From positions 186,001-250,000 of the forward strand of contig JADJWY010000009.1 in assembly GCA_016716085.1 (NCBI GenBank): DNA of 64,000 bases, written 5' to 3'. Below, one piece after another: positions 55,692 to 64,000 of the stretch. Each line of letters starts with the position of its first letter. Positions within the stretch are counted from its first letter, which is position 1. The stretch comes from Hahellaceae bacterium. Its GTDB lineage: Bacteria > Pseudomonadota > Gammaproteobacteria > Pseudomonadales > Oleiphilaceae. The position numbers were made by a program, and so were the translations under genes. The notes under the pieces were generated by a model, which worked only from the letters and a program-made list of their open reading frames with translations, had not been told where the DNA came from and did not search any database.

Positions 55692-56882
55692 ATGACGCAA
55701 TCCAGGTTACCCTCCTTGTTTGAGATGGTTTCGCACCTTGTTGCGCAACCCTCGGTCAGTAGCACCCTACCCGAATGGAATCAGGGTAATCGGGGGGTGA
55801 TCGACTGTCTGGCCGCGTGGTGCGAGCGCCTGGGCTTTCGGGTCAGACTGGAAGCGGTCGATCTTAAGGCGGATAAATGGAACCTGATCGCGCGTATTGG
55901 CCCCGAGCGTCCGGGTGGACTGGTGTTGTCCGGCCATACGGATACGGTGCCTTTTGATGCGAAGCGCTGGTCATCCGACCCTTTTGCCGTAAGTGAACGT
56001 GATGGCCGCTGGTACGGTTTGGGCATTTGCGACATGAAAGCCTTTTTTGCATTGGCATTGCAGGCCGCTGAACCTTTTTTGGCCCAGCTTAACCGACCAC
56101 TAACGCTGGTTGCGACAGCGGACGAGGAAAGCTCGATGGCGGGTATCCGGGCGATGACCGGGTCGCTGGCATCGCTGGGGCAGTTTGTCCTGATTGGTGA
56201 GCCGACCGGCATGCAACCGATTTATGCTCACAAGGGTATTCTCATGGAAGAGCTCCTGATTGAGGGGCAGAGTGGCCATTCGTCAGAGCCCGCCCTGGGG
56301 CGCAACGCCATTGATGCCATGAGTGATGCATTGCTGATCATGAGGCGGGTGAGGGAAGGGTGGCAGACCCGCTATCATCGCAGCGACTTTAAAGTCCCCT
56401 CCGCGACCCTGAATTTTGGCTGTATCCATGGCGGCGATAATCCCAATCGAATTTGTCCCTCCTGCCGACTGCATTTTGATGTTCGGATGATGCCGGGTAT
56501 GACGCTTGGGTCTGTTCGGGAGGAGTTAGAGGCCGCATTACAGCCCGTGATGAATCAGCACGGGGTGAGTTTTGCGCTGACCTCTTTATTCAAAGGCGTC
56601 GCGCCTTTTGCCGGTCGCAGCGACACCGATTTTGTACGACGCCTGGAGCACTTGAGCGGCCGTTCGGCGGGAACCGTAGCCTTTGCTACCGAAGCCCCGT
56701 TTTTTTCCGAGGCAGGCTTGCAGACTCTGGTGTTGGGGCCAGGTGATATTGCGCAGGCGCACCAGCCTGATGAATACTTGGCGCTTGATCGCATTCAGCC
56801 TTGCCTGGACCTGTTCAGGCAGCTCATCAGCGACATCTGTGTGGAGGAAACACTTCAGGGTGAAGAAAAGGAAGACGATTAA
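55692..56882 (+). CDS. argE: acetylornithine deacetylase
   Basis: ArgE releases ornithine from N-acetylornithine. The 396-residue M20 peptidase-family sequence has LSGHTDTVPFD, GICDMKAF, ATADEESSMAG, VLIGEPTGMQP and a C-terminal GPGDIAQAHQPDE, the conserved zinc ligands and catalytic acids. ATG 55692 is preferred over the GTG at 55683. Its stop overlaps the argA ATG (TAATG). Confidence 0.93.
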   Translation: MTQSRLPSLFEMVSHLVAQPSVSSTLPEWNQGNRGVIDCLAAWCERLGFRVRLEAVDLKADKWNLIARIGPERPGGLVLSGHTDTVPFDAKRWSSDPFAVSERDGRWYGLGICDMKAFFALALQAAEPFLAQLNRPLTLVATADEESSMAGIRAMTGSLASLGQFVLIGEPTGMQPIYAHKGILMEELLIEGQSGHSSEPALGRNAIDAMSDALLIMRRVREGWQTRYHRSDFKVPSATLNFGCIHGGDNPNRICPSCRLHFDVRMMPGMTLGSVREELEAALQPVMNQHGVSFALTSLFKGVAPFAGRSDTDFVRRLEHLSGRSAGTVAFATEAPFFSEAGLQTLVLGPGDIAQAHQPDEYLALDRIQPCLDLFRQLISDICVEETLQGEEKEDD

Positions 56883-58198
56883 TGTCAGCAAGTGATTCAG
56901 TTTTTTGGTTTCGGCAGGCCGCCCCCTATATCCATGCCTTTCGCGGCAAGACGCTGGTCATTCTGCTCAGTGGAGAAACCCTGGCTGCGGTGTCTCCGGC
57001 GCAGATTATTCCCGACATTGCCCTGCTCAATACACTGGGGCTGAAAATTGTCGTGGTGTTTGGCGCGCGTCCCCAGATCGATGAACGGCTGGAGGGCGCA
57101 GGCTTGCCCGTGCGCTTTCATCATGGCATGCGCGTGACGGACGAAGATACCCTGGCTTGTGTCACTGAAGCGGTAGGGCGTATCCGCACGGAACTTGAAG
57201 CCCGGCTCAGTCTGGGCCTGATTAACTCGCCCATGCACGGTGCCGGCGTTCGCGTCTGCAGTGGCAACTATATCGTGGCACGGCCTGTGGGCGTCGTTGA
57301 TGGGGTCGATCTGGGCTACACCGGCTATGTTCGCAAGGTACATGCTGAGGACATTAACCGGCAATTACAGATGGGACAGATTGTGCTGATCCCGACCCTG
57401 GGCTACTCCCATACCGGCGAGGTTTTTAACCTCTCCTGTGAAGACGTTGCCAGCTCTGTCGCGATAGCGCTGGGAAGTGAAAAATTGGCCATGTTCAGTG
57501 CTGACCCCGGTATCATTCTGGATGATGGACGATTGGTGCGTGAACTTTCTCTCAGTGAGGCGATGGCTCAGGTTGAGCATACCGAGAAAGACAGCGAGTC
57601 CAGTCGTCGCCTGATCGCTGCCTGCCGTGCGGTTCAACAGGGTGTGAAGCGGGTGCATATCCTCAGTTATCAGGATGACGGCGTGCTGCTTCAGGAACTG
57701 TTCACCCGCGATGGCTGTGGCACCCTGATTTCGGATAACGACTATGATCAGGTGCGTCAGGCTCAGCCTGCCGACGTTAACGGTATTCTTGCCCTGATCC
57801 GGCCGTTGGAAGAGAAGGGGATTTTGGTGCCGCGCAGCCAGGAAACGCTCGAAGCGGAAATTGACCGCTTTATCGTCGAAGATCGTGACGGCATGATCGT
57901 TGGTTGTGCGGCTCTCCATTGTTTCCAGTCTGAAAAGTGTATGGAACTTGCTTGCGTCGCTGTGGATCCGCGCTATCGGGGAACCGGTCGGGGAGACAAG
58001 ATTTTGGAGCATGCGCTGGAGCTGGCAGCGAAATGGGGGATGCGGCAGGTTTTCGTCCTGACCACTCAAACGGCACACTGGTTTGTTGAGCGTGGGTTTC
58101 GTGCCGCCAGTGTGGATGAACTGCCGATCAGTCGTCGTCAGATGTACAATCTTCAGCGGAATTCCAAGGTGTTTATTCTGGAGTTGCCCGGGCATTGA
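56882..58198 (+). CDS. argA: amino-acid N-acetyltransferase (acetylglutamate synthase)
   Basis: The 438-residue ArgA joins an amino-acid-kinase-like regulatory domain (HAFRGKTLVILLSGE, FGARPQIDERL; residues 1-285) to a GNAT acetyltransferase domain (about 290-438, with VAVDPRYRGTGRGDKIL). It starts arginine synthesis from glutamate. It overlaps the argE stop and its 3' end overlaps the convergent lipoprotein gene by 26 bases. Arginine feedback through the kinase-like domain is expected of the family. Confidence 0.95.
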   Translation: MSASDSVFWFRQAAPYIHAFRGKTLVILLSGETLAAVSPAQIIPDIALLNTLGLKIVVVFGARPQIDERLEGAGLPVRFHHGMRVTDEDTLACVTEAVGRIRTELEARLSLGLINSPMHGAGVRVCSGNYIVARPVGVVDGVDLGYTGYVRKVHAEDINRQLQMGQIVLIPTLGYSHTGEVFNLSCEDVASSVAIALGSEKLAMFSADPGIILDDGRLVRELSLSEAMAQVEHTEKDSESSRRLIAACRAVQQGVKRVHILSYQDDGVLLQELFTRDGCGTLISDNDYDQVRQAQPADVNGILALIRPLEEKGILVPRSQETLEAEIDRFIVEDRDGMIVGCAALHCFQSEKCMELACVAVDPRYRGTGRGDKILEHALELAAKWGMRQVFVLTTQTAHWFVERGFRAASVDELPISRRQMYNLQRNSKVFILELPGH

Positions 58199-59267
58199 GT
58201 TCGTCGAGCAGGGCGCTTCGTTCGCGCTCTTCGAGTGGCTCCAGTGTCGCTTCCGACCATTGATAAAAGGCCTGCCAGTCTCCCTGCAACACCACCTCGA
58301 GCTGGTAGCGCAAGCCATCCACCCAGCGGTAGTAATTGTTGACGGCGATCAGGTGGGCATTGTTCACCGGGTCACGCCACCAGCGTGCATAGCGGCTTGA
58401 ATCAGCGTACGCAGCCGCCTGTGCCTGTAGTTGTCGCTGATAATCTTCGATCAGTTGACGTTTCTGGCTTCGCCTTTCCTCCAGTGTGTACTGCGTGGGA
58501 CTTTCTTCAAACTGCGTATAGCGAACCTTTAGTTGCTCAAGCAGATCCTCCGTCTCCCTCAGCAATACCGCCTCAAAACGCCGATCTGGGGGAAGGTGTT
58601 CCGGAGTTCCGGTGGATTGACCCCGAAGCCCTTCCAGTCCTGTGGCAGCAACGGCCGTCGCCCAGCTTTCGTTGAGCGTGGTGTCACCGCTGACATAGAA
58701 CTGTCGATGTGCCAGTTCATGCAGAATCAGGCGTTGCAGGTTTTCGTCGCTGTCAAAAATAAAGGTACTCAGTACCGGATCGTCGAACCATCCCAGGGTG
58801 GAATACGCGGCGACACCCCCCATCGCGACATCGTAGCCTTCTGCCTGCAAGGTTTGGGCGGCAGACTGGGCATCGGTCTGGTTGAAGTAGCCCTTGTATT
58901 TAACGCAACCCGCGACCGGGAAACACCAGCGTTTGGCTTCCAGACTGAACTCGGGTACCGCAACGATGTTCCAGACGACGGCAGGACGATCCAGTGCGAC
59001 ATAGTGAGAATAGGCGTCGCCTGCGGGCAAATGCAGCGATTCAGAGGCATAGTGTCGCGCCTCATTCACCTGCATCAGTTTATGGCGCAAGGTTGCGTCG
59101 AGCGCAGGGTCGTCCAGAAGTGCGGTAATCGGCCTGGCCTTGTCAACCAGTTCCCATTGGCCCTGTACCGCCTGCCAGTAATAATGCAGCGACTCACAGC
59201 CGCTCATGAGTGGCAGTAGGAGGCACAAAGCCAGGCGTAAGCGTGAAGCGACAGGGGCTGAGATCAT
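58173..59267 (-). CDS. lipoprotein zinc peptidase (COG4324 putative aminopeptidase)
   Basis: The 364-residue protein has a lipoprotein signal (LLPLMSGC, acylated Cys near 24). The zinc site is HELAH (LILHELAHRQFYVSGDTTLNE), giving HExxH plus a downstream Glu, in a gluzincin arrangement. WCFPVAGCVKYKGYF is a conserved family block. It probably acts in the periplasm; substrate unknown. Confidence 0.85.
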   Translation of the reverse strand: MISAPVASRLRLALCLLLPLMSGCESLHYYWQAVQGQWELVDKARPITALLDDPALDATLRHKLMQVNEARHYASESLHLPAGDAYSHYVALDRPAVVWNIVAVPEFSLEAKRWCFPVAGCVKYKGYFNQTDAQSAAQTLQAEGYDVAMGGVAAYSTLGWFDDPVLSTFIFDSDENLQRLILHELAHRQFYVSGDTTLNESWATAVAATGLEGLRGQSTGTPEHLPPDRRFEAVLLRETEDLLEQLKVRYTQFEESPTQYTLEERRSQKRQLIEDYQRQLQAQAAAYADSSRYARWWRDPVNNAHLIAVNNYYRWVDGLRYQLEVVLQGDWQAFYQWSEATLEPLEERERSALLDELNARATPE

Positions 59268-59373
59268 GAAGCGGGATCCGTTAAATCTTACTAAAAGACG
59301 GGGTAATTACTATACTGACTGCGGCGGTGCAGAAAAATAGCCTTTTGGGTCACTTGCCCCTCTCAAAGGAACG

Positions 59374-62300
59374 ATGAGCAATGTATTTGTGAATAGCGGT
59401 CAGTTCAGAGAAAAGCGTGCCAGTGAGCGCCATCCCATTCAGTTGGGATGCGAACTTATTTACGGCGATGGCGAAGCGATCAAGGCGCGCATCGAAGACT
59501 TCTGCGCTGAAGGCGTCTACGCAACCTTCGAGCCTGACATCGTTCATGATTTGATTGAACGTGGCATGGAGCGAGACAGCCACATGCTGATTCGCTTTGC
59601 CGTGGGAAAACCACCGCAGTTATTTGAACTAGCCCTGTTAGTCAAGCGTATCGTAGACGGTGGGCTTGGCGCGATGTTTGTCGGTCAGAACTCCAATGCG
59701 ATCAGCGCGTTGCTGCAGCACTGTTCGGCGCCGCTCACCACGGGCCGTACACCACCCTCTGAGACAGCCTCACTGGTATTGCGACAGTGTGAAAAAATCA
59801 TCATGTCGACGCTGACGCCGCTTGTTGAGGCTTATGTTCGGGCGCTTCCTGAAACCTTCAATCAGGCCATCGCCACCGCGGCGACGGATAACCAGAAAAC
59901 ACAGCTGGTGGACTCCCTCCTCCTGCTACAGAAACAGCTGCAGATCTTCCAGGCGCGTTTTCTGCGTGATATCAGTGATGAACTGCTCTCACGGTCCGTG
60001 GCGGTTGCTCCCGCACCGGGGCGGGTACCACAGGACGTTGGCAATTTTGACCTGTCGCTGGTGGGTAAGGATGAATTCGAGGACTGGCTGGCACTCAAGG
60101 TGATGATTACCAAGAGTGAAACGGCTTACCGCAACCAGTTACTCCAGATCAAGATGCGGCTTGATGCGATCGGCCTGAAAGTTGGAAAAGGCTATGCCAA
60201 CCCTTTGGGACCGCCGCTGATCTGCAATGCTTTTCGCGACGCGCTGGCTCACTTGAGGCTCGCAGATGCTGCTGAACGGTTATGCCTGAAAACCTTTGAG
60301 ACTCTGGTCCTGGGCGAACTCGAAGGCATGTATAACGAGTTAAACGAAGTTCTGATTCGCGCCGGTATCCTCCCGAACCTTAATGTCAGCCGCTATTTTT
60401 CCAAACCCGCGACACCTACAACGCCCAGCTCCACGAAGGCTGCGCCTGCCGTGACTCCCGCCCCTGCCGCGGCCCCAGCGGTTAAAAAAGCTGACGAGAA
60501 AGAAGATTTGTTTTCCAAAGCCTTCGCCAAGGCCCGTGGACAGGCCGGGGCGCAGGCTGAACGGTCACCCTCGACGCAGTCAACACAGGGGCTGTCGTCA
60601 TCCCTGTTTCAAGCCGATTCGGTTGTACGTAAAGATCTTCAGACGGCTGAGGCAAGTTTCCGGGCGGCACAGCAATTGTTCCGCTTGCTGGAAGAAGAGC
60701 GCACCCTGCCTCAGGCGGCCCACCACAGCAGGTTTCCGAATGAACGTGAGGCTCCGGCCTACACCAACCGGGAGGTACTGGCCCGACTGGGCGAAACCCA
60801 GGCCGTGCCGGTGGTGACGGACTCCGAAGCCGCGATTGATAAAACCCCGCTCCGCGACCGGATGTATGAAGTGGTCGTGCGGCAGCAGGAAAAGCTCAAA
60901 GCCCTATCGTCGCATCAGGATAAGGCCCTGGATGTGGTCGACCGGTTTTTTGCCAGCGTACTCAAGAATCAGAAGCTGACCGCTGTCGCCAAGAGTCAGG
61001 TGAAAAGCCTCGAATTGCCGGTTCTGAAACTGTACTTGCGTAACCCGGACTTTTTTCAGGAGCCGGATTCCATCCCGAAGCGTGTCATCAATCGTATTGC
61101 GCAACTGGGGTTGAAAGGCGCACGCACTCCGCGTGCGATGATTGAGCGCGTGAATCATTGGATCACCCGGATTCAGGCTGAGCACGAGAACGACCCTTCG
61201 GTATTTGAAGGCGCGCTGGGCGAGCTGGATTCCTTGCTGGAACGTCAGAATCTGCTCTACCGACGCAACGTCGAGCGAGTGACCGCAGCGGCGGAAGGGC
61301 AACAGAAGATTTCAGACTCTAAAGTCGCCGTCAATGCGGCACTCAATAAACGCCTGGCAGGACGCAGAGTGCCTAAAGCGGTCATGACGCTGGTCAATGG
61401 TGGCTGGAAGGACTTGCTATCACTGACCTATATTCGTCAGGGGAGTGAGGGGCAGGAGTGGCAAGACTACCTCAGCGTGCTTGATACGCTGTTAAACTTT
61501 GGAAACAACCCTGAGTTTCAGTTCAATTTGCCAGAACTACTCAGAATCATCCAGGACGGCCTGGCCAGTATCTCGTCCAATCAGATGCCATCTGGCCATA
61601 TTCGCGATGAATTAAAACGCTTTTTGCTCAGTGAGCCCTCCGTGGAACGGGAGTGGATTGACGTACCTGTCGTTGAGGAAGAACGACAGGATGCCGATAT
61701 CCGGCAAGTACAGGAGGCGCGTCAGCGGGGGCTGCAACGCTGGCTTGCACGGGTTCAGCGTTTACAGCCGGGTGACTGGATCCGGCTTGAACAGGAGGGT
61801 GGACAGCCCGATTTCCTGCGCCTGGCCTGGATTGGCTCTCAGGGCAATCGTTATGTGTTTGTCAATCACCAGGGGATGAAGGTCATCGACCTCGATGCGC
61901 CCACGCTGGCGGCCTATTTGCAGAAAGGCATTGCGGTGCTGGAGCGTGACTGTGACCGTTCGCTGGTGGACGAAAGCCTGGATGAAATGGTCAAGGACTT
62001 ATACGAGCAACTCAACTTCGTCTCCAGCCATGACGAATTGACCGGGTTGCTTCAGCGTAAAGAATTTGAACGGCAGTTATCGCTTTATTTTGGTGTGCCC
62101 GAGGGCAAGTCACCCTGTGGACTGGTGCTGGTGAGTCTCAACCAGTTCCGGCTCATCAACGATACCGTGGGGCTGGACGGGGGAGATAAGGCGCTGCGTG
62201 ACATCGCCAGGATACTCCGCTCGCTGGCGACGTCCGATCAAAGCCTGGCCCGCTTTGGGGGGGATGAGTTTATCCTGCAGGTACCAACTCCTGCGAGAGA

Positions 62301-63276
62301 GGTTGCAGAAAAAATTCTCGATGCATTGGGCGGTTACCGATTGCATTGGAACAACAAGTCCTACTCGGTAACACCCAGCATTGGCTACGTGGATGCGCCT
62401 GCAGGGATGGTGGATGTGGGCGAACTGCTGCATGCGGTGGAAAATGCCTGTCGTGAAGCCAAACAAGCCCTGGATTCCAGTATCCGTGGTTATGAAGCCG
62501 ATGATCGGGTCAAGGCACGCCGGGATGCCATTGCCACGCAGGTGGCACAACTCGACTTCAAACTCGCCGATGAAAAAATACTGCTGCGTTGTCAGAAAAT
62601 CATTCCGCTGCATTCAAAAACCCGGATGGGCACGCAGTACGAAATTCTGCTCAGTGTCTATGATACCTCTGGAAACCTCATTCCGGCGGGTGAATTTGTG
62701 CGGGCGGCTGAGAACTACAAACGCATGCAGGTGGTTGATCGTTGGGTGGTGGGGCACACCCTCGACTGGATGAAGAACAACCGGCGTCAAATTGAGGCCA
62801 TGGGTGGTATTTCAATTAACCTCTCGGGGCACTCGCTGAATGACGAGAAATTGCTGGAATTCATTTTTGAACGCCTGACCCAATACGATGTACCGCTCGA
62901 CAAAATCTGTTTTGAAATCACGGAAGCGGCGGTCATTGCCAATACCCAGGATGTCAGCGAGTTTATTCAGGAGCTGCAGGAATATGGCTGTCGTTTTTGC
63001 CTTGGGAATTTTGGCTCGGGTGTGTCTTACCAGCTCCTGAAAATACTGCCGGTCGATTTAATCAAGGTCGATGGCAGCTACATTCGTGAGGTGGCGAATG
63101 ACAGCAATGACCGGATGATGGTCCGTTCGATGACCGAAATGGCGCACTATCTGGGCCGCGAAATCATTGGGCCGCATGTCGAGTCCAAAGCGACCGTCGA
63201 AACGCTGAAAGAGTTGGGCGTGGATTATGTGCAGGGCTATTTCATAGAACGTCCAAAATCCCTGGCGAACTTTTAG
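59374..63276 (+). CDS. PilZ-DUF1631-GGDEF-EAL protein, 1300 residues
   Basis: Paralogue of the protein at 22544 with the same layout: PilZ-like start (RASERHP as RxxxR, EDFCAEGVY for DxSxxG), a Pro/Ala linker near residue 350-370, a long DUF1631 region, GGDEF near 960 and EAL from about 1085. The signature GGDEF is intact (RFGGDEFIL), but the metal-binding Asp pair is replaced (LVSLNQFRLIND). In the EAL part the key DDFG is LGNFG and the AE.IE motif is GPHVES, so phosphodiesterase activity is unlikely. AAAGGA precedes the ATG, and TATACT at 59311-59316 could be its -10. Probable cyclic-di-GMP receptor or scaffold. Confidence 0.9.
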   Translation: MSNVFVNSGQFREKRASERHPIQLGCELIYGDGEAIKARIEDFCAEGVYATFEPDIVHDLIERGMERDSHMLIRFAVGKPPQLFELALLVKRIVDGGLGAMFVGQNSNAISALLQHCSAPLTTGRTPPSETASLVLRQCEKIIMSTLTPLVEAYVRALPETFNQAIATAATDNQKTQLVDSLLLLQKQLQIFQARFLRDISDELLSRSVAVAPAPGRVPQDVGNFDLSLVGKDEFEDWLALKVMITKSETAYRNQLLQIKMRLDAIGLKVGKGYANPLGPPLICNAFRDALAHLRLADAAERLCLKTFETLVLGELEGMYNELNEVLIRAGILPNLNVSRYFSKPATPTTPSSTKAAPAVTPAPAAAPAVKKADEKEDLFSKAFAKARGQAGAQAERSPSTQSTQGLSSSLFQADSVVRKDLQTAEASFRAAQQLFRLLEEERTLPQAAHHSRFPNEREAPAYTNREVLARLGETQAVPVVTDSEAAIDKTPLRDRMYEVVVRQQEKLKALSSHQDKALDVVDRFFASVLKNQKLTAVAKSQVKSLELPVLKLYLRNPDFFQEPDSIPKRVINRIAQLGLKGARTPRAMIERVNHWITRIQAEHENDPSVFEGALGELDSLLERQNLLYRRNVERVTAAAEGQQKISDSKVAVNAALNKRLAGRRVPKAVMTLVNGGWKDLLSLTYIRQGSEGQEWQDYLSVLDTLLNFGNNPEFQFNLPELLRIIQDGLASISSNQMPSGHIRDELKRFLLSEPSVEREWIDVPVVEEERQDADIRQVQEARQRGLQRWLARVQRLQPGDWIRLEQEGGQPDFLRLAWIGSQGNRYVFVNHQGMKVIDLDAPTLAAYLQKGIAVLERDCDRSLVDESLDEMVKDLYEQLNFVSSHDELTGLLQRKEFERQLSLYFGVPEGKSPCGLVLVSLNQFRLINDTVGLDGGDKALRDIARILRSLATSDQSLARFGGDEFILQVPTPAREVAEKILDALGGYRLHWNNKSYSVTPSIGYVDAPAGMVDVGELLHAVENACREAKQALDSSIRGYEADDRVKARRDAIATQVAQLDFKLADEKILLRCQKIIPLHSKTRMGTQYEILLSVYDTSGNLIPAGEFVRAAENYKRMQVVDRWVVGHTLDWMKNNRRQIEAMGGISINLSGHSLNDEKLLEFIFERLTQYDVPLDKICFEITEAAVIANTQDVSEFIQELQEYGCRFCLGNFGSGVSYQLLKILPVDLIKVDGSYIREVANDSNDRMMVRSMTEMAHYLGREIIGPHVESKATVETLKELGVDYVQGYFIERPKSLANF

Positions 63277-63329
63277 CACCTTGCTTCGATCGGAGGTCAA
63301 AAGGCCCGGAGTGGTGTGAGGAACGAGGA

Positions 63330-64000
63330 CTATTCGTCCTCGTCACTGCCCTCGTGATCTTCGATACCCAGTTCTTTGATCTTGCGCGTCAGCGTATTTC
63401 TGCCCCAGCCCAGCAACAAAGAGGCATCGCGTTTGCGACCGGCCGTCTGGCGTAGCGCGCTTTCAATCATGATGCGCTCAAATTGGGGGACAGCCGTATC
63501 CAGCAACCCTTTGCGGCCCTGTTTGAGCTCATGTTCCGCCCATAACTTCAGCGCATCCTGCCAGTCCAGCGTGGCATTGCGAGGGGCCAGCTGTTCCTGC
63601 AGCTCTGGCGGCAGGTCCAGTACATGCACCTCACGCCCTGACGCCATGACGGTCAGCCAGCGACAGGTATTTTCCAGCTGTCGAACGTTGCCGGGCCAGG
63701 CCAGCGAACATAAGTACTCTTCTGCATCCGGCTTTAGGATCTTGGCCTCAACATTGAGCTCTCGGGCTGCCGACTGCAGAAAATGACCCGCCAGCCGCGG
63801 AATGTCTTCCCGGCGCTCGCTGAGTCGCGGCAGATGAATTCTGATGACGTTCAGGCGGTGAAACAAATCCTCCCGAAAGCGCCCCTCCTGCACCAGGCGC
63901 TCCAGATTTTGATGGGTTGCCGCAATGATCCGCACATCGACCTTGGTCGGACTTGTCGCGCCGACCCGGTAGAACTCGCCGTCGGCGAGGACTCGCAGCA
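63330..64000 (-). CDS. glnG: nitrogen regulation response regulator NtrC, C-terminal part
   Basis: The reading frame is open to the right edge, so the protein is partial. It shows the end of the AAA+ sigma-54 interaction domain (RFREDLFHRLNVIRIHLPRL, SERREDIPRLAGHF, WPGNVRQLEN) and the Fis-type helix-turn-helix (DASLLLGWGRNTLTRKIKELG). The tail IEDHEGSDEDE is acidic. The Q-R-Lys loop and the sequence after it match NtrC rather than other enhancer-binding proteins, but the receiver and GAFTGA lie outside. Confidence 0.88.
   Translation of the reverse strand, partial: LRVLADGEFYRVGATSPTKVDVRIIAATHQNLERLVQEGRFREDLFHRLNVIRIHLPRLSERREDIPRLAGHFLQSAARELNVEAKILKPDAEEYLCSLAWPGNVRQLENTCRWLTVMASGREVHVLDLPPELQEQLAPRNATLDWQDALKLWAEHELKQGRKGLLDTAVPQFERIMIESALRQTAGRKRDASLLLGWGRNTLTRKIKELGIEDHEGSDEDE

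Noticed and set aside
57365..58318. 317-codon open frame on the minus strand opposite argA
   Set aside because: It is a shadow of argA; no start site or known domain.
63318..63350. GAGGAC-TATTC-GTCCTC hairpin at the end of ntrC
   Set aside because: It overlaps the codons for the acidic tail and has no T run, so a terminator role is not supported.
1..64000. tRNA, rRNA, CRISPR, insertion sequence or prophage
   Set aside because: No cloverleaf arms, CCA ends, repeat-spacer arrays, transposases, integrases or phage genes were seen on reading both strands.

Overview
The window is a 64 kb stretch of a gammaproteobacterial chromosome. Several gene neighbourhoods match the Pseudomonas-type order: rpmG-rpmB, radC, coaBC-dut-algC-argB; engB, cytochrome c4, dsbA, an EEP-family protein; hemB beside ppk; coaD beside a 2x[4Fe-4S] ferredoxin. 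A SutA homologue supports a relative of the Pseudomonadales/Oceanospirillales, but I cannot name the species. Genes are dense, base composition looks uniform, and I found no tRNA, rRNA, insertion sequence, prophage or CRISPR array.

Layout. 1-8.9 kb: a broken ygiQ (runs off the left edge), a pseudo-receiver protein, a DNA-repair pair on the minus strand (FAN1-type nuclease, frame broken, overlapping a PD-(D/E)XK nuclease/XPD-like helicase fusion), an HPt/HD-GYP-like fusion, and a 36-residue ORF behind a near-consensus sigma-54 promoter. 9.0-18.9 kb: the Anbu cluster, comprising the Anbu proteasome-like peptidase, a transglutaminase-DUF2126 amidoligase, an ATP-grasp/alpha-E fusion, and a second set of separate transglutaminase, ATP-grasp and alpha-E genes. 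18.9-30 kb: PanP-type decarboxylase, TetR plus DsbA-like protein, a PilZ-DUF1631-GGDEF-EAL giant, SutA, a DUF3592-like membrane protein and a TVP38/flavoprotein fusion. 30-40 kb: hemB, ppk1 (frame broken once) and a CusCBA-type copper/silver efflux operon with CusF fused to CusB. 40-47.6 kb: ferredoxin, coaD, HxlR with a metallo-hydrolase, an aldehyde dehydrogenase divergent from a TetR with three palindromic operators, engB, cytochrome c4, dsbA. 47.7-58 kb: ribosomal proteins, radC, coenzyme A and pyrimidine genes, membrane-anchored AlgC, and argB, argE, argA around an unrecognised membrane protein with a possible LSm-like tail. 58-64 kb: a lipoprotein aminopeptidase, a second PilZ-DUF1631-GGDEF-EAL protein, and the 3' part of ntrC.

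Themes. Cyclic-di-GMP signalling is heavily represented, and every such domain here departs from consensus in at least one motif. Nitrogen/sigma-54 control appears at both ends (ntrC; the sigma-54 promoter). Four otherwise well-conserved genes (ygiQ, fan1, the transglutaminase-DUF2126 gene, ppk1) carry small indels, mostly at short base runs or dinucleotide repeats. That pattern looks more like sequencing error than gene decay. The least explained items are the sigma-54-driven microprotein, the pseudo-receiver protein, and the LSm-tailed protein inside the arginine genes.
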